NCBI GenBank assembly: GCA_016718525.1
Contig: JADKDD010000002.1
Span: 372,001 to 436,000, forward strand
DNA: 64,000 nt
Origin: Rhodocyclaceae bacterium
GTDB taxonomy: Bacteria; Pseudomonadota; Gammaproteobacteria; Burkholderiales; Rhodocyclaceae
Direction: 5' to 3'
The translations under genes and the position numbers were made by a program. The notes below the pieces were generated by a model that made no database searches, was not told the origin of the DNA, and saw nothing but the letters and a program-made list of their open reading frames with translations. Numbering within the stretch: position 1 is the stretch's first letter; every line of letters starts with the position of its first letter. Of this stretch, positions 54,064-63,023 are shown piece after piece.

Positions 54064-54900
54064 CTAGTCCGCCTTTAGCTGTTCAGCCAACATTTTGGCG
54101 TATTTGGAAAAACTGGCAATGCAGCCAATCATCACATGTACCAGGCCGGCAGCACCATCGAGAAAGCCTCCTCGAATGAAATAGAACTTCACAAAACGCA
54201 ACAGCGGCGAGAAAACAACCTGAGCAACAGTCGCACGCTTTCCGTGCAAGCGTGCGGCATCTGCAGCAAGTGAGCTGTAGCGGTTTTGTTTGGCAAGGTA
54301 ATTGTCCAGGGACTCAGCTGATTCATGCATCAGGTCGCCCGTCAGCGCGCCAACTACCCCTTGATTGACGACAACTTTTTCATGCACCACGTCATCGGAC
54401 CACTGCGCCGCGCGCCGGTCAAACAAACGCAAACTCCAGTCAGGATAGCCTTCTCCATGTCGGAGGTATCGCCCCAAGAAACGATTGCAGCGGGCAAAAC
54501 GATATGCAGTAACAGAATTATGAGTTGGCGCTGGTGGGTAGCCCTCTTCTTTCCCTGATTCGCCGCGATTACTGGAGCGGGTCTGTGGCGAGTCAATTTC
54601 CATGGCCTCGAGGATGCTGTCACGCAGATTCGGACTCACTCGCTCATCCGCGTCGATACAGAGCACCCAATCGTTCGCGGCTTGCTCAACCGCAAATTGT
54701 TTTTGCCGACCGAAGCCTCGCCATTCGGACTGAATGACACGTGCGCCACAACTCAACGCCACTTTCGCCGTAGCGTCCTCACTACCTGAATCGAGGACCA
54801 GAATTTCATCGCAAAATTTGAGGCTATCGAGGCACGCCCGCAACTCACCGCTCGCGTTCTTGGTGATCAGGACGGCAGAAATTGGTATTGTCTTGCGCAT
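54064..54900 (-). CDS. Family 2 glycosyltransferase (WaaE/KdtX-like)
   Basis: 278 residues. N-terminal GT-A fold with V-L-D-S-G-S-E-D-A-T and the metal-binding D-A-D-E-R-V; later C-N-R-F-L-G-R-Y-L-R-H-G-E-G-Y-P-D-W is typical of the lipopolysaccharide core beta-1,4-glucosyltransferase group. Between these motifs, about 25 residues rich in S, G, E and P (S-S-N-R-G-E-S-G-K-E-E-G-Y-P-P-A-P-T) look like an insertion and contain a degenerate copy of the dispersed repeat. Divergent from waaC. Confidence 0.87.
   Translation of the reverse strand: MRKTIPISAVLITKNASGELRACLDSLKFCDEILVLDSGSEDATAKVALSCGARVIQSEWRGFGRQKQFAVEQAANDWVLCIDADERVSPNLRDSILEAMEIDSPQTRSSNRGESGKEEGYPPAPTHNSVTAYRFARCNRFLGRYLRHGEGYPDWSLRLFDRRAAQWSDDVVHEKVVVNQGVVGALTGDLMHESAESLDNYLAKQNRYSSLAADAARLHGKRATVAQVVFSPLLRFVKFYFIRGGFLDGAAGLVHVMIGCIASFSKYAKMLAEQLKAD
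54522..54545 (+). repeat. Dispersed 24-bp repeat, copy 9, degenerate
   Basis: 17 of 24 consensus bases (GAGTTGGCGCTGGTGG, then diverged). Antisense to the glycosyltransferase gene, read Y-P-P-A-P-T-H, nearly the peptide of copy 6. It lies in the apparent insertion of that protein. Confidence 0.55.
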
Positions 54901-55105
54901 GTTTGCACGCCGGAATATAGGGTTAGAGCATCACAACTATGGTCTGCAGATCGAGTCAGATTCAAACATCCATCGATCCAGGGTTTGCGTTTGGAACAAG
55001 TTTAGTCGATAGGTTTGTCTATGCAGTCAACGAACTGATGACGCCTGGCGGGTTCCTGAAACTGATCCGCGTGAAAGAGAATGTTTCTAGGATAATCGAG
55101 AGGCC

Positions 55106-56077
55106 ATGCGCATACTCCTTGTAAAAACTTCCTCGCTCGGTGATGTGATTCACAACCTGCCCATCGTCGGCGACCTCGCCACGCAGTTTCCTGGTGTGCT
55201 GATTGACTGGGTCGTCGAAGAGAGTTTTGCGGAAATCCCGCAAATGCACCCACAAATTAACTCAGTCATCGCCGTTTCAATCAGACGCTGGCGTAGAGAA
55301 ATCCTTTCGCGCGTGACCTGGCAAGAAATTGGTGCGTTCCGGCACCGGCTCCGTGCAGAAAACTACGACTTTGTGATCGATACCCAAGGCCTGCTTAAAA
55401 GCGCACTGATCACCTGGTCCGCCAAGGGCGTGCGTTGTGGTTACGACGCTGCTTCTGCTCGAGAATCGATTGCCTCGATAGCCTATGATCAGAAGTTCAA
55501 TGTGCCGGCCTCACTTCACGCAGTCGAACGCAATCGCACTCTCGCCGCACTGTCTGTTGGGAACAAGATCACTCGACCGGTTGACTATGGCATTGGCAAG
55601 CGCTTTGACAGGCTGGCAACGCAATCGACCGCGGTCTTGCTAACAGCCACATCGCGTGACGACAAACTTTGGCCAGAAGCACATTGGATAGCGTTAGGAA
55701 CTTGCCTGAGTGAGTTAGGCCTCACCTGTCAGTTGCCGGCCGGTAGTGCGATAGAGCGAAGCCGTGCTGCCCGTTTGTCGGCTGCTATTCCGAATGCCGT
55801 TGCGCTCCCGTCGATGTCGCTGAAGGATCTTTCTCAGACGCTCGCGCGCGCACAAGTGGTGATTGGCGTCGATACTGGTCTGGTTCATCTGGCCGCCGCG
55901 CTCGGGCGACCGACCATCGCGCTATTTTGCGCATCCGATCCTGCGCTCACCGGCGTATGCGCATCAACACCGGTGGTAAATCTGGGCGCATGCAACGCAC
56001 CACCAACAATATCTGATGTGCTCAATGCAGTGAAAGCCTTCGCTGAGTTGCCGGTCAGGCAGGAACAACCATTGTGA
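55106..56077 (+). CDS. waaC: Lipopolysaccharide heptosyltransferase I
   Basis: 323 residues, GT9 family. It adds the first heptose to Kdo2-lipid A. N-terminal M-R-I-L-L-V-K-T-S-S-L-G-D-V-I-H-N-L-P and G-V-D-T-G-L-V-H-L-A-A-A are the ADP-heptose binding and catalytic regions. The stop overlaps the waaA GTG start. The 205 bases upstream hold no convincing gene. Confidence 0.96.
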   Translation: MRILLVKTSSLGDVIHNLPIVGDLATQFPGVLIDWVVEESFAEIPQMHPQINSVIAVSIRRWRREILSRVTWQEIGAFRHRLRAENYDFVIDTQGLLKSALITWSAKGVRCGYDAASARESIASIAYDQKFNVPASLHAVERNRTLAALSVGNKITRPVDYGIGKRFDRLATQSTAVLLTATSRDDKLWPEAHWIALGTCLSELGLTCQLPAGSAIERSRAARLSAAIPNAVALPSMSLKDLSQTLARAQVVIGVDTGLVHLAAALGRPTIALFCASDPALTGVCASTPVVNLGACNAPPTISDVLNAVKAFAELPVRQEQPL

Positions 56078-57402
56078 GACTTCTCTACAGTCTCGCTGTT
56101 TACCTTTTACTGCCGTGGGCATTCTGTCATTTGTTGTGGCGCGCGCGACGCCAGCCGGAATATCTCCGGCATTGGGGCGAACGCCTTGGATATTTTCAGC
56201 CGCTGCCAACCAAACCACCACTGATTTGGCTACATGCGGTCTCGGTCGGTGAAACTCGTGCAGCAGAACCCTTGGTCGCTGCGCTGCGTTTGCGCTACCC
56301 CCGGCACCAAATTCTGATCACTCACATGACACCCACCGGGCGGGCAACTTCCCAGGCGCTTTTCGGTGATAGTGTCTTGCACGGCTATCTGCCTTACGAT
56401 ACCCAATCTGCAGTGCAGCGATTTCTCGATTGTTTCCAACCCCAGTTCGGACTGATTCTGGAAACAGAGTTATGGCCGAACCTGATCACTACGTGTCATC
56501 GACGGAAAATTCCGCTACTGTTGGTCAATGCACGGCTGTCCGAACGCTCGGCCCGGCGCTACGCAAAACTTCCGTCACTCACTCAGCAGGCCTTGCATGA
56601 ATTAACTGCGATTGCCGCGATATCAGGCGCCGACGGCGAGCGCCTTGTTGCTGTTGGACGCCTGAGTGAAAACGCCGTGGAAGTGACTGGAAACGTCAAG
56701 TTCGATATCGTCGCACCACAGGCGCAGATTGACTTGGCGACAACGATGCAGGCGAATATCGCGGTGCGGTCGATTTTCCTCGCAGCAAGCACCCGCGATG
56801 GCGAGGAAGCGCTAATTCTCGACGCCTGGGTAGCTGCAGGTCTTTCAGCCCGGTCAGTTGGTGCTGGTACCACGGCGTCGCCATTACCATTATTGATCAT
56901 CGTTCCACGTCATCCGCAACGATTCGATGCAGTTGCAGGTTTGATTCGCGACCGTGGACTGAGAATGAAACGGCGCAGCGACAACGGGCCCATTGATTTC
57001 AATACAGACGTACTTCTGGGTGACAGCATGGGAGAAATGTTCGCCTGGTATGCGCTGGGTGACGTCGCATTTATCGGAGGAAGCCTGCTCGATTATGGCA
57101 GTCAGAATTTAATCGAGGCGTGCGCGGTGGGCACGCCGGTGTTGCTCGGGCCGTCAACCCACAATTTTGCTGAAGCTGCCAGCGAAGCGCTTGCCTGTGG
57201 TGCGGCGCACCGCATCATCGACGCAAATGACTTGGTACGCGAAGGGCTGGCGCTACTTAACGCCCCGGCAAAGCGCGCATCCATGGCCGAGGCCGGACTA
57301 GCATTCGCACTCCGTCATCGAGGTGCGACCTCCCGCACAATGGCGCTGATTGCCCGCGTACTCGGCGACCGGCCAGAATTACTGCAACAGCGCGTTGACT
57401 GA
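56074..57402 (+). CDS. waaA: Kdo transferase
   Basis: 442 residues from a GTG, GT30 family. It transfers Kdo residues to lipid IVA. Landmarks: W-L-H-A-V-S-V-G-E-T-R-A, E-T-E-L-W-P-N-L, S-T-R-D-G-E-E and G-G-S-L-L-D-Y-G-S-Q-N. Between A-W-V-A-A-G and L-L-I-I-V-P-R-H-P an apparent insertion of about 13 residues contains V-G-A-G-T-T-A-S, encoded by a dispersed-repeat copy. Its end overlaps the convergent tolC end by 24 bases. Confidence 0.95.
   Translation: MRLLYSLAVYLLLPWAFCHLLWRARRQPEYLRHWGERLGYFQPLPTKPPLIWLHAVSVGETRAAEPLVAALRLRYPRHQILITHMTPTGRATSQALFGDSVLHGYLPYDTQSAVQRFLDCFQPQFGLILETELWPNLITTCHRRKIPLLLVNARLSERSARRYAKLPSLTQQALHELTAIAAISGADGERLVAVGRLSENAVEVTGNVKFDIVAPQAQIDLATTMQANIAVRSIFLAASTRDGEEALILDAWVAAGLSARSVGAGTTASPLPLLIIVPRHPQRFDAVAGLIRDRGLRMKRRSDNGPIDFNTDVLLGDSMGEMFAWYALGDVAFIGGSLLDYGSQNLIEACAVGTPVLLGPSTHNFAEAASEALACGAAHRIIDANDLVREGLALLNAPAKRASMAEAGLAFALRHRGATSRTMALIARVLGDRPELLQQRVD
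56855..56878 (+). repeat. Dispersed 24-bp repeat, copy 10 (in waaA)
   Basis: 21 of 24 consensus bases with an exact core. In sense with waaA, read S-V-G-A-G-T-T-A, in an apparent surface insertion between conserved blocks. Confidence 0.75.
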
Positions 57403-58728
57403 GGCGAGATCAGCCTCACTCAAGCCGCCGGCTGCTGCCTTGAGTTTCAACAATGCCAGCAAAGTATCGAGTCGCGCCTTGGCGAGCTTGGCCCGGGTGT
57501 CATAGAGCTGGGATTGGGCATTGAGGACATCGATATTAATTCGCACACCAACTTCGTAGCCAAGCTTGTTGGAATCCAAGGCTGATTGCGACGAAGTCAT
57601 CGCCGCTTCGAAAGCCTTGACCTGAGACAACCCTGACGTAACGCCCAAATATGCCGTACGCGCAGCTTGCGCCGCCGAGCGACGGGCATTGTCCAAATCC
57701 GTTTGTGCCTTTTCCTTTAAGGCCACCGCTTCTCTATCCTTGGACGACACGGCGCCGCCGGCAAACAATGGCACTGACAACTGAAGTGCGTACGTAGTGA
57801 TTTCAGTTTGGATGCCTGTCGGGACATTGATACTCGGATTGTCCATCCTGCTGCCGTGATTTGCGACAAAATCAAGCGTTGGGAGATGACCAGCTCGTTG
57901 ACGTTCTATTTCACGATTCGCGATTTCCAGTTGGCCCGTTGAAACTTGCACACCAAAACTGTTGGTCTGAGCCATCTCGACCCATTTATCAATATTTTCC
58001 GGTTGCGGTGGCGACAAGGCTACACCACTCCCGAGTCGCTTCAAGCTTGCGACATCTTTGCCTACCAAAACTTGCAGTGCATAACGCTTGACCGCCAAAT
58101 CGTTTTCCGCTGCTGCCAATTGCGCGGTCGCCAAATCATATTTGGCTTGAGCTTCATGGCTGTCGGTGATCGTCGCAGTACCGACTTCAAAATTGCGTTT
58201 AGCCGACTCGAGTGTTTCGGCGAATGCAACGCGCTGCGCCTTTGCCGTACTGAGCACATCTTCAGCAAGCAGCGTATCGAAGTAGGCGGCAGAAACGCGC
58301 AGCATCAAGTCTTGTTGCGCCAAAACAAACTGCGTCTCCGCAAGCCCGACGGCAAGCTCAGCCTGATTGTAGCTGACCCAGTTTTGCCAGCGAAACAGTG
58401 GTTGGACAAGGGAAACATTCCAACTGTTGCTGTTATACGAAGTCGACGCCGTCGTTCCTGCCCCGACGCCCTTTTTCTTGGTCAAATCATTTTCATTCCA
58501 TGTGGTGTTCGCGCTGGCATTGATGCTTGGCAAAAGTCCGGCAAGGCCCTGCGGCAATTTTTCCCGTCCCGCCTCCAAAGTAGCGCGGGCACCGGCGAAC
58601 TGAGCATCGTAACCAATCGCATCACGATAGACCGAGAGTAAGTCTGCAGCGTGCGAAACCGGGGCGAAAACTCCGGAAATTGCTGCGGCCAGAATGCTGG
58701 AATAAATTAGTGATGTGTTTCGTTTCAT
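57379..58728 (-). CDS. tolC: TolC-family outer-membrane channel
   Basis: 449 residues. Signal peptide cut near S-H-A/A-D. Two internally related halves of the outer-membrane efflux protein fold, with typical coiled-coil helices (A-L-Q-V-L-V-G-K; L-D-S-N-K-L-G-Y-E-V-G-V-R). It forms the outer-membrane duct for type I secretion and RND pumps such as the one encoded nearby. A loop near residue 95 reads G-V-G-A-G-T-T-A-S, the same peptide as the repeat-derived WaaA insertion but with different codons. Confidence 0.93.
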   Translation of the reverse strand: MKRNTSLIYSSILAAAISGVFAPVSHAADLLSVYRDAIGYDAQFAGARATLEAGREKLPQGLAGLLPSINASANTTWNENDLTKKKGVGAGTTASTSYNSNSWNVSLVQPLFRWQNWVSYNQAELAVGLAETQFVLAQQDLMLRVSAAYFDTLLAEDVLSTAKAQRVAFAETLESAKRNFEVGTATITDSHEAQAKYDLATAQLAAAENDLAVKRYALQVLVGKDVASLKRLGSGVALSPPQPENIDKWVEMAQTNSFGVQVSTGQLEIANREIERQRAGHLPTLDFVANHGSRMDNPSINVPTGIQTEITTYALQLSVPLFAGGAVSSKDREAVALKEKAQTDLDNARRSAAQAARTAYLGVTSGLSQVKAFEAAMTSSQSALDSNKLGYEVGVRINIDVLNAQSQLYDTRAKLAKARLDTLLALLKLKAAAGGLSEADLASVNALLQ

Positions 58729-58853
58729 CGCGAACTCCGCGTGTGGGATTATTGAAATTTAATGCCTAAAAAAATGTCCGGCAATCAGTGCCGGATGAAG
58801 AGCTGATTTTTCAGGACGAGAAGGCGATTTCACAGCGTGAATGGCTGGCCTGA

Positions 58854-59177
58854 TCAATAGGTCTGCATGCCGGGATCAACATCGCGAGCCCATGCGGCAA
58901 CCCCTCCCTGTAAATTGAACAGGTGAGAAAAACCTTGTTGTTCAAGATACATGCCAACCTGAAAACTACGCGCTCCATGGTGACAAATCAACACGGTATC
59001 GGCGTCACGATCGAGTCTCGAAAGGTGCGAAGGAACACTCGCCATCGGAATCGTGAGCGAGCCGTCAATACGACAGTGTTCAAGTTCCCAGGGTTCACGC
59101 ACGTCAATCATTACGGGCTTTGTCCGTCCGGTGTCGGCTAACCATGAATGCAACGATGTCGCGGAGATTTGTTCCAT
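58854..59177 (-). CDS. Single-domain rhodanese-like protein
   Basis: 107 residues from the ATG at 59175-59177, 5 bases after the pcm stop. One rhodanese domain: V-M-I-D-V-R-E-P-W-E-L and the active-site loop C-H-H-G-A-R-S with the persulfide Cys. Cytoplasmic. The pcm-rhodanese-tolC order is common in betaproteobacteria; a physiological acceptor is unknown. Confidence 0.9.
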   Translation of the reverse strand: MEQISATSLHSWLADTGRTKPVMIDVREPWELEHCRIDGSLTIPMASVPSHLSRLDRDADTVLICHHGARSFQVGMYLEQQGFSHLFNLQGGVAAWARDVDPGMQTY

Positions 59178-59181
59178 CTGG

Positions 59182-59871
59182 TCAAAATACGAAGTGAGTC
59201 TCTGAATGAAGCGGGACGAGCTCATCAGCGACCGTCTCGAACAAAACCACTTGATGGGTCGTCTTGCCCATTCCGCCCTTGCCCGCCACACAGGTGACGA
59301 GCTGACCTTGCATTGCCGGTGCATCACCCGTGATTGCAAAAAGGCGGCCGTCAACTTTCAATTGCTCAAGCAACACCGAAGGAATACTGGTGATTGCACC
59401 GGAAACCATAATCACATCAAATGGCGCTTGTTGAGCTAATCCGGCAAGCCCGTTGCCGACTTCAACGCTGACATTTGAAATTCCGGCGCGGCGCAGATTC
59501 ATTCGAGCTTGCGCGGCCAGTTCGGGGACAATTTCAATGCTCCAGACGTGCTCCGCGTGCACACTGAGCAGGGCTGCCATAAAGCCCGATCCGGTGCCTA
59601 TTTCCAGAATGCGCTCGTGCCGGCGTACTCCAACGCCTTGCAGCACTTGTCCCTCGACTGACGGCAAGAACATGCTTGCACCGTAACCCAAAGGAATGGT
59701 GGTATCAGCGAAGGCCAAACCGGTGTAGGCGGCCGGAACAAAAAGTTCGCGCTTGACGATCGAGAACAGCTCGACCACATCGGGATTCAGCACGCCAGCT
59801 GGACGGACCTGTTGTTCAACCATATTGAAACGTGCTTTTTCAATATTCATTTCGACAGAAGTGTAGGTCAT
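59182..59871 (-). CDS. pcm: Protein-L-isoaspartate O-methyltransferase family protein
   Basis: 229 residues from the ATG at 59869-59871, supported by a GGAG ribosome site seven bases upstream; an internal ATG at 59848-59850 gives the more usual family N-terminus. SAM motif I-L-E-I-G-T-G-S-G-F-M-A-A-L-L, then F-D-V-I-M-V-S-G-A-I. This tolC-linked version is divergent from E. coli Pcm, and repair of isoaspartate by it is inferred from family only. Confidence 0.88.
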   Translation of the reverse strand: MTYTSVEMNIEKARFNMVEQQVRPAGVLNPDVVELFSIVKRELFVPAAYTGLAFADTTIPLGYGASMFLPSVEGQVLQGVGVRRHERILEIGTGSGFMAALLSVHAEHVWSIEIVPELAAQARMNLRRAGISNVSVEVGNGLAGLAQQAPFDVIMVSGAITSIPSVLLEQLKVDGRLFAITGDAPAMQGQLVTCVAGKGGMGKTTHQVVLFETVADELVPLHSETHFVF

Positions 59872-59942
59872 GCATTACTCCGATTCAGAATAACTGCGGC
59901 CGACACGCCACAGGAGAAAACACCATACAACCACCCAACATT

Positions 59943-62900
59943 CTACTCGCGCACACGGTACCAGGCGGCGTAAAGGGCAGGCAAAAATAAACAGGTCAGC
60001 AGCGTTGCGACAAAAAGTCCGCCCATCACCGAAACCGCCATCGGGCCCCAAAACACCTGCGAGACCAGGGGCGCCATTGCGAGAATCGACGCTGCCGCGG
60101 TCAATACGATCGGACGGAAACGCCGCACTGTGGAATCGACGATTGCCGCAAAGAGTGGCTTTCCTTCTGCCTCATCTTGCGCGATCTGGTCGATCAGAAT
60201 CACCGAATTGCGCAAAATCATTCCCATCAATGCAATCACCCCGAGATTGGCAACAAAGCCAAAGGGGATTTGAAAGATCATCAACGCCATGGTCACACCG
60301 ATGAGTCCCAACGGCGCCGTAAGCAATGCAATCAAGGTGCGACCAATGCTTTGCAATTGCATCATGAGTAGTGTAATCACGCCCAAGAGCATATAAGGCA
60401 TTACCGCTTGAATCGAGTTTGATCCCTTGCCCGACTCCTCTATCGCACCACCCATCTCTATCACATAGCCGGGTGGCAGCGCTGCGCGAATGTCGGCAAG
60501 CTGTGCATTGATCTGCTTCGAGGCGTCCGGCCCTTGTATGCCCTTGACGTCTGCGCGCAGCGTAATGGTCGGCAAGCGATGACGGCGCCAGATCAACCCT
60601 TCTTCCAGTACGGGGACCAGTTTGGCGACTTGCGCCAACGGCACATGTCGCCCGTTGCTGGCAACAACGTCCAATTCCGGAATACGGTTCAGGGAACGTA
60701 AATCGCCGCCCGCCTTGCCGCCGCCGGCGCGCCAGACCACGTCAATTAACAGGTCGTTTTCACGCAACTGTGTGACCGTTGCGCCGACCAACCATCCCTG
60801 AAGCGTTTGCGCCACATCCTGGCTCGACACCCCAAGCGCGCGCGCTCGAGCCTGATCAATTTCAACGCGAACCGACTTGATGCGTTCGTTCCAGTCGCTG
60901 TTGACGTCAATAAGATTCGGGTGAGCGCGCATTACCGCAGCAACTTTTTCTGCTTCGGCACGCAGCCGCTCGATGTTCTCACCTGAAACGCGGAACTGCA
61001 CGACGTAGTTAACCGGCGGTCCATTTTCCAACGCAACCATTCGCATGCGCAAATGTGCCCATTTACCGTCCGGATTGGCGAATTCCTTTTCCAGTTTGGC
61101 ACGCACCATTTCGCGTTCCTTGATCCCTTTGGTCTGTAACATGAATTGGCCAAAGTTGTCATTGATCAACTGCTGATCCAGTGACAGAAAGAAGCGCGGA
61201 ATCCCGGTACCGATATACGACGACCAGGACTCGATATTTTCATCGCCGCTTATCAACTGCTCGACACGCTTGACCTCGCGCGTCGTCGCCGCCAGCGACG
61301 CACCTTGAGGCAACCAGACATCGAGGAGCAATTCGCCACGGCTGGCGCTAGGGAAGAACTGCTTTGGCACAGCCTTTTCAAACAGTACCAATGACGCAAC
61401 GAAAGTAACAACCGTGATTCCAATCACCAGCCAGCGATGTCGCAAACACCAGACAACCAAAGCGCGGAACCGCCGGTAGAAAGGCTTATCGTAAATGTCG
61501 TTATGCGCTTCCGCACTTGCAGCATGCTCAGATGACTTATGTTTGGTGAGCAAGACGTAACCCAGGTACGGGGTAAAAATCACGGCAACAAACCAAGAGG
61601 TGATCAACGCAATTCCGACCACCAGGAAGATCGATCCGGTGTACTCGCCCGACCCGGACTTGGCGAAATACACCGGTGAAAATCCAGCCACGGTGATCAA
61701 TGTCCCGGTCAGCATCGGAAAAGCGGTCGAAGTGTAGGCAAAAGTTGCCGCGCGCATTCGATCCCAACCTTGCTCAATCTTTACCATCATCATTTCCACA
61801 GCGATGATGGCGTCATCCACCAGCAAGCCGAGTGATATGACAAGTGCACCCAAGGTGACCCGTTGCAATGGGATGTCGGTGAGATTCATGACGATGAAGG
61901 TGATTGCCAGCGCCAGAGGGATCGACAGGGCGACTACCATGCCTGTGCGCCAGCCCAGGCTGAGAAACGACACCAGCAACACGATGCCAATTGCCTCCAG
62001 CAATGTTCGGAAGAACAAGGCAAACGAAACGCGGACCACCTTCGGTTGATCTGCGACCACATGCACGTCAACGCCCGCCGGCAGGTCACGCTCGATTCTC
62101 GCCATCAACTCGTCGACATTTTTTCCCAAGCCGAGCACATTGCCACCCTTCAGCATGATCACGCCCATCCCAACCGCATCTTTGCCCATGAAGCGCATCC
62201 TCGGTTGCGCGGGATCGGCCAGTGCACGTGTCACGGTGGCGATGTCGCCAAGGCGAAAATGTTTGCCGCCAATGGCGATATCGGACTCGCGAATTTGTTC
62301 AGCACTTCTAAACGCACCGTCGACGCGCAAACGCACCCGGTCTGTCGCAGTTTCTACGAAGCCGGCCGGGGTAACGGCATTTTGACGCTGCAAAGCATCG
62401 AACACTTGCAACGGAGACAGATTCATTGCCGCCAGTCGGTCTGGTCGCGTCTCAATGAAAATTTTCTCGTCCTGAATGCCGATCATGTCGACCTTTTTTA
62501 CATCATGAACCCGGCGCAGTTCGCGGGCGATGCGGTCGGCATGGCGGCGCAGTTCCGGCATTTCCACGCCATCACCGGTCAAGGCATAAATCTTGATCAG
62601 CACGTCGCCAAACTCATCGTTGGAGAACGGGCCTTGTATGCCCGCAGGCAGTGTGCTGCGCATGTCATCGACGCGCTTGCGCACCTGATACCAAATCTCC
62701 GGGACCATGGCCGGCGGCGTGTAATCTTTAAGGGTCACATAGACGAATGATTCACCCGGCTTGGATGAGGATTTGACATAGTCCACCCAAGGGGTTTCAA
62801 GCAACTTGCGCTCGATCCTTTCGGAAACTTGTTGTTCGAGCTCCAGGGCCGTAGCGCCCGGCCATAGCGTCCGCACCACCATCGTCTTGAGTACATAGTC

Positions 62901-63023
62901 CGGGTCTTCGGAGCGACCAAGTTGGTTGTACGCAAGTACGCCGCCCAAGGTCAGGACGATAATCAAATACAACACGAATTGCCGGTGGTTCAGTGCCCAC
63001 TCGGACAAATTAATGTGCTTCAT
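59943..63023 (-). CDS. RND efflux permease (AcrB superfamily)
   Basis: 1026 residues, complete. Twelve helices and two large periplasmic loops. Helix 4 has the proton-relay Asp pair in S-L-G-L-L-V-D-D-A-I-I-A-V-E. The N-terminus (L-S-E-W-A-L-N-H-R-Q-F-V-L-Y) and P-S-A-S-R-G-E-L-L belong to the hydrophobe/amphiphile group with a simple adaptor. Its ATG overlaps the adaptor stop. With TolC it would form a tripartite pump; the substrate is unknown. Confidence 0.94.
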   Translation of the reverse strand: MKHINLSEWALNHRQFVLYLIIVLTLGGVLAYNQLGRSEDPDYVLKTMVVRTLWPGATALELEQQVSERIERKLLETPWVDYVKSSSKPGESFVYVTLKDYTPPAMVPEIWYQVRKRVDDMRSTLPAGIQGPFSNDEFGDVLIKIYALTGDGVEMPELRRHADRIARELRRVHDVKKVDMIGIQDEKIFIETRPDRLAAMNLSPLQVFDALQRQNAVTPAGFVETATDRVRLRVDGAFRSAEQIRESDIAIGGKHFRLGDIATVTRALADPAQPRMRFMGKDAVGMGVIMLKGGNVLGLGKNVDELMARIERDLPAGVDVHVVADQPKVVRVSFALFFRTLLEAIGIVLLVSFLSLGWRTGMVVALSIPLALAITFIVMNLTDIPLQRVTLGALVISLGLLVDDAIIAVEMMMVKIEQGWDRMRAATFAYTSTAFPMLTGTLITVAGFSPVYFAKSGSGEYTGSIFLVVGIALITSWFVAVIFTPYLGYVLLTKHKSSEHAASAEAHNDIYDKPFYRRFRALVVWCLRHRWLVIGITVVTFVASLVLFEKAVPKQFFPSASRGELLLDVWLPQGASLAATTREVKRVEQLISGDENIESWSSYIGTGIPRFFLSLDQQLINDNFGQFMLQTKGIKEREMVRAKLEKEFANPDGKWAHLRMRMVALENGPPVNYVVQFRVSGENIERLRAEAEKVAAVMRAHPNLIDVNSDWNERIKSVRVEIDQARARALGVSSQDVAQTLQGWLVGATVTQLRENDLLIDVVWRAGGGKAGGDLRSLNRIPELDVVASNGRHVPLAQVAKLVPVLEEGLIWRRHRLPTITLRADVKGIQGPDASKQINAQLADIRAALPPGYVIEMGGAIEESGKGSNSIQAVMPYMLLGVITLLMMQLQSIGRTLIALLTAPLGLIGVTMALMIFQIPFGFVANLGVIALMGMILRNSVILIDQIAQDEAEGKPLFAAIVDSTVRRFRPIVLTAAASILAMAPLVSQVFWGPMAVSVMGGLFVATLLTCLFLPALYAAWYRVRE

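Noticed and set aside
54939..55124. A 61-codon open frame upstream of waaC
   Set aside because: No ribosome site, no recognisable family, overlaps the waaC start; treated as non-coding leader.
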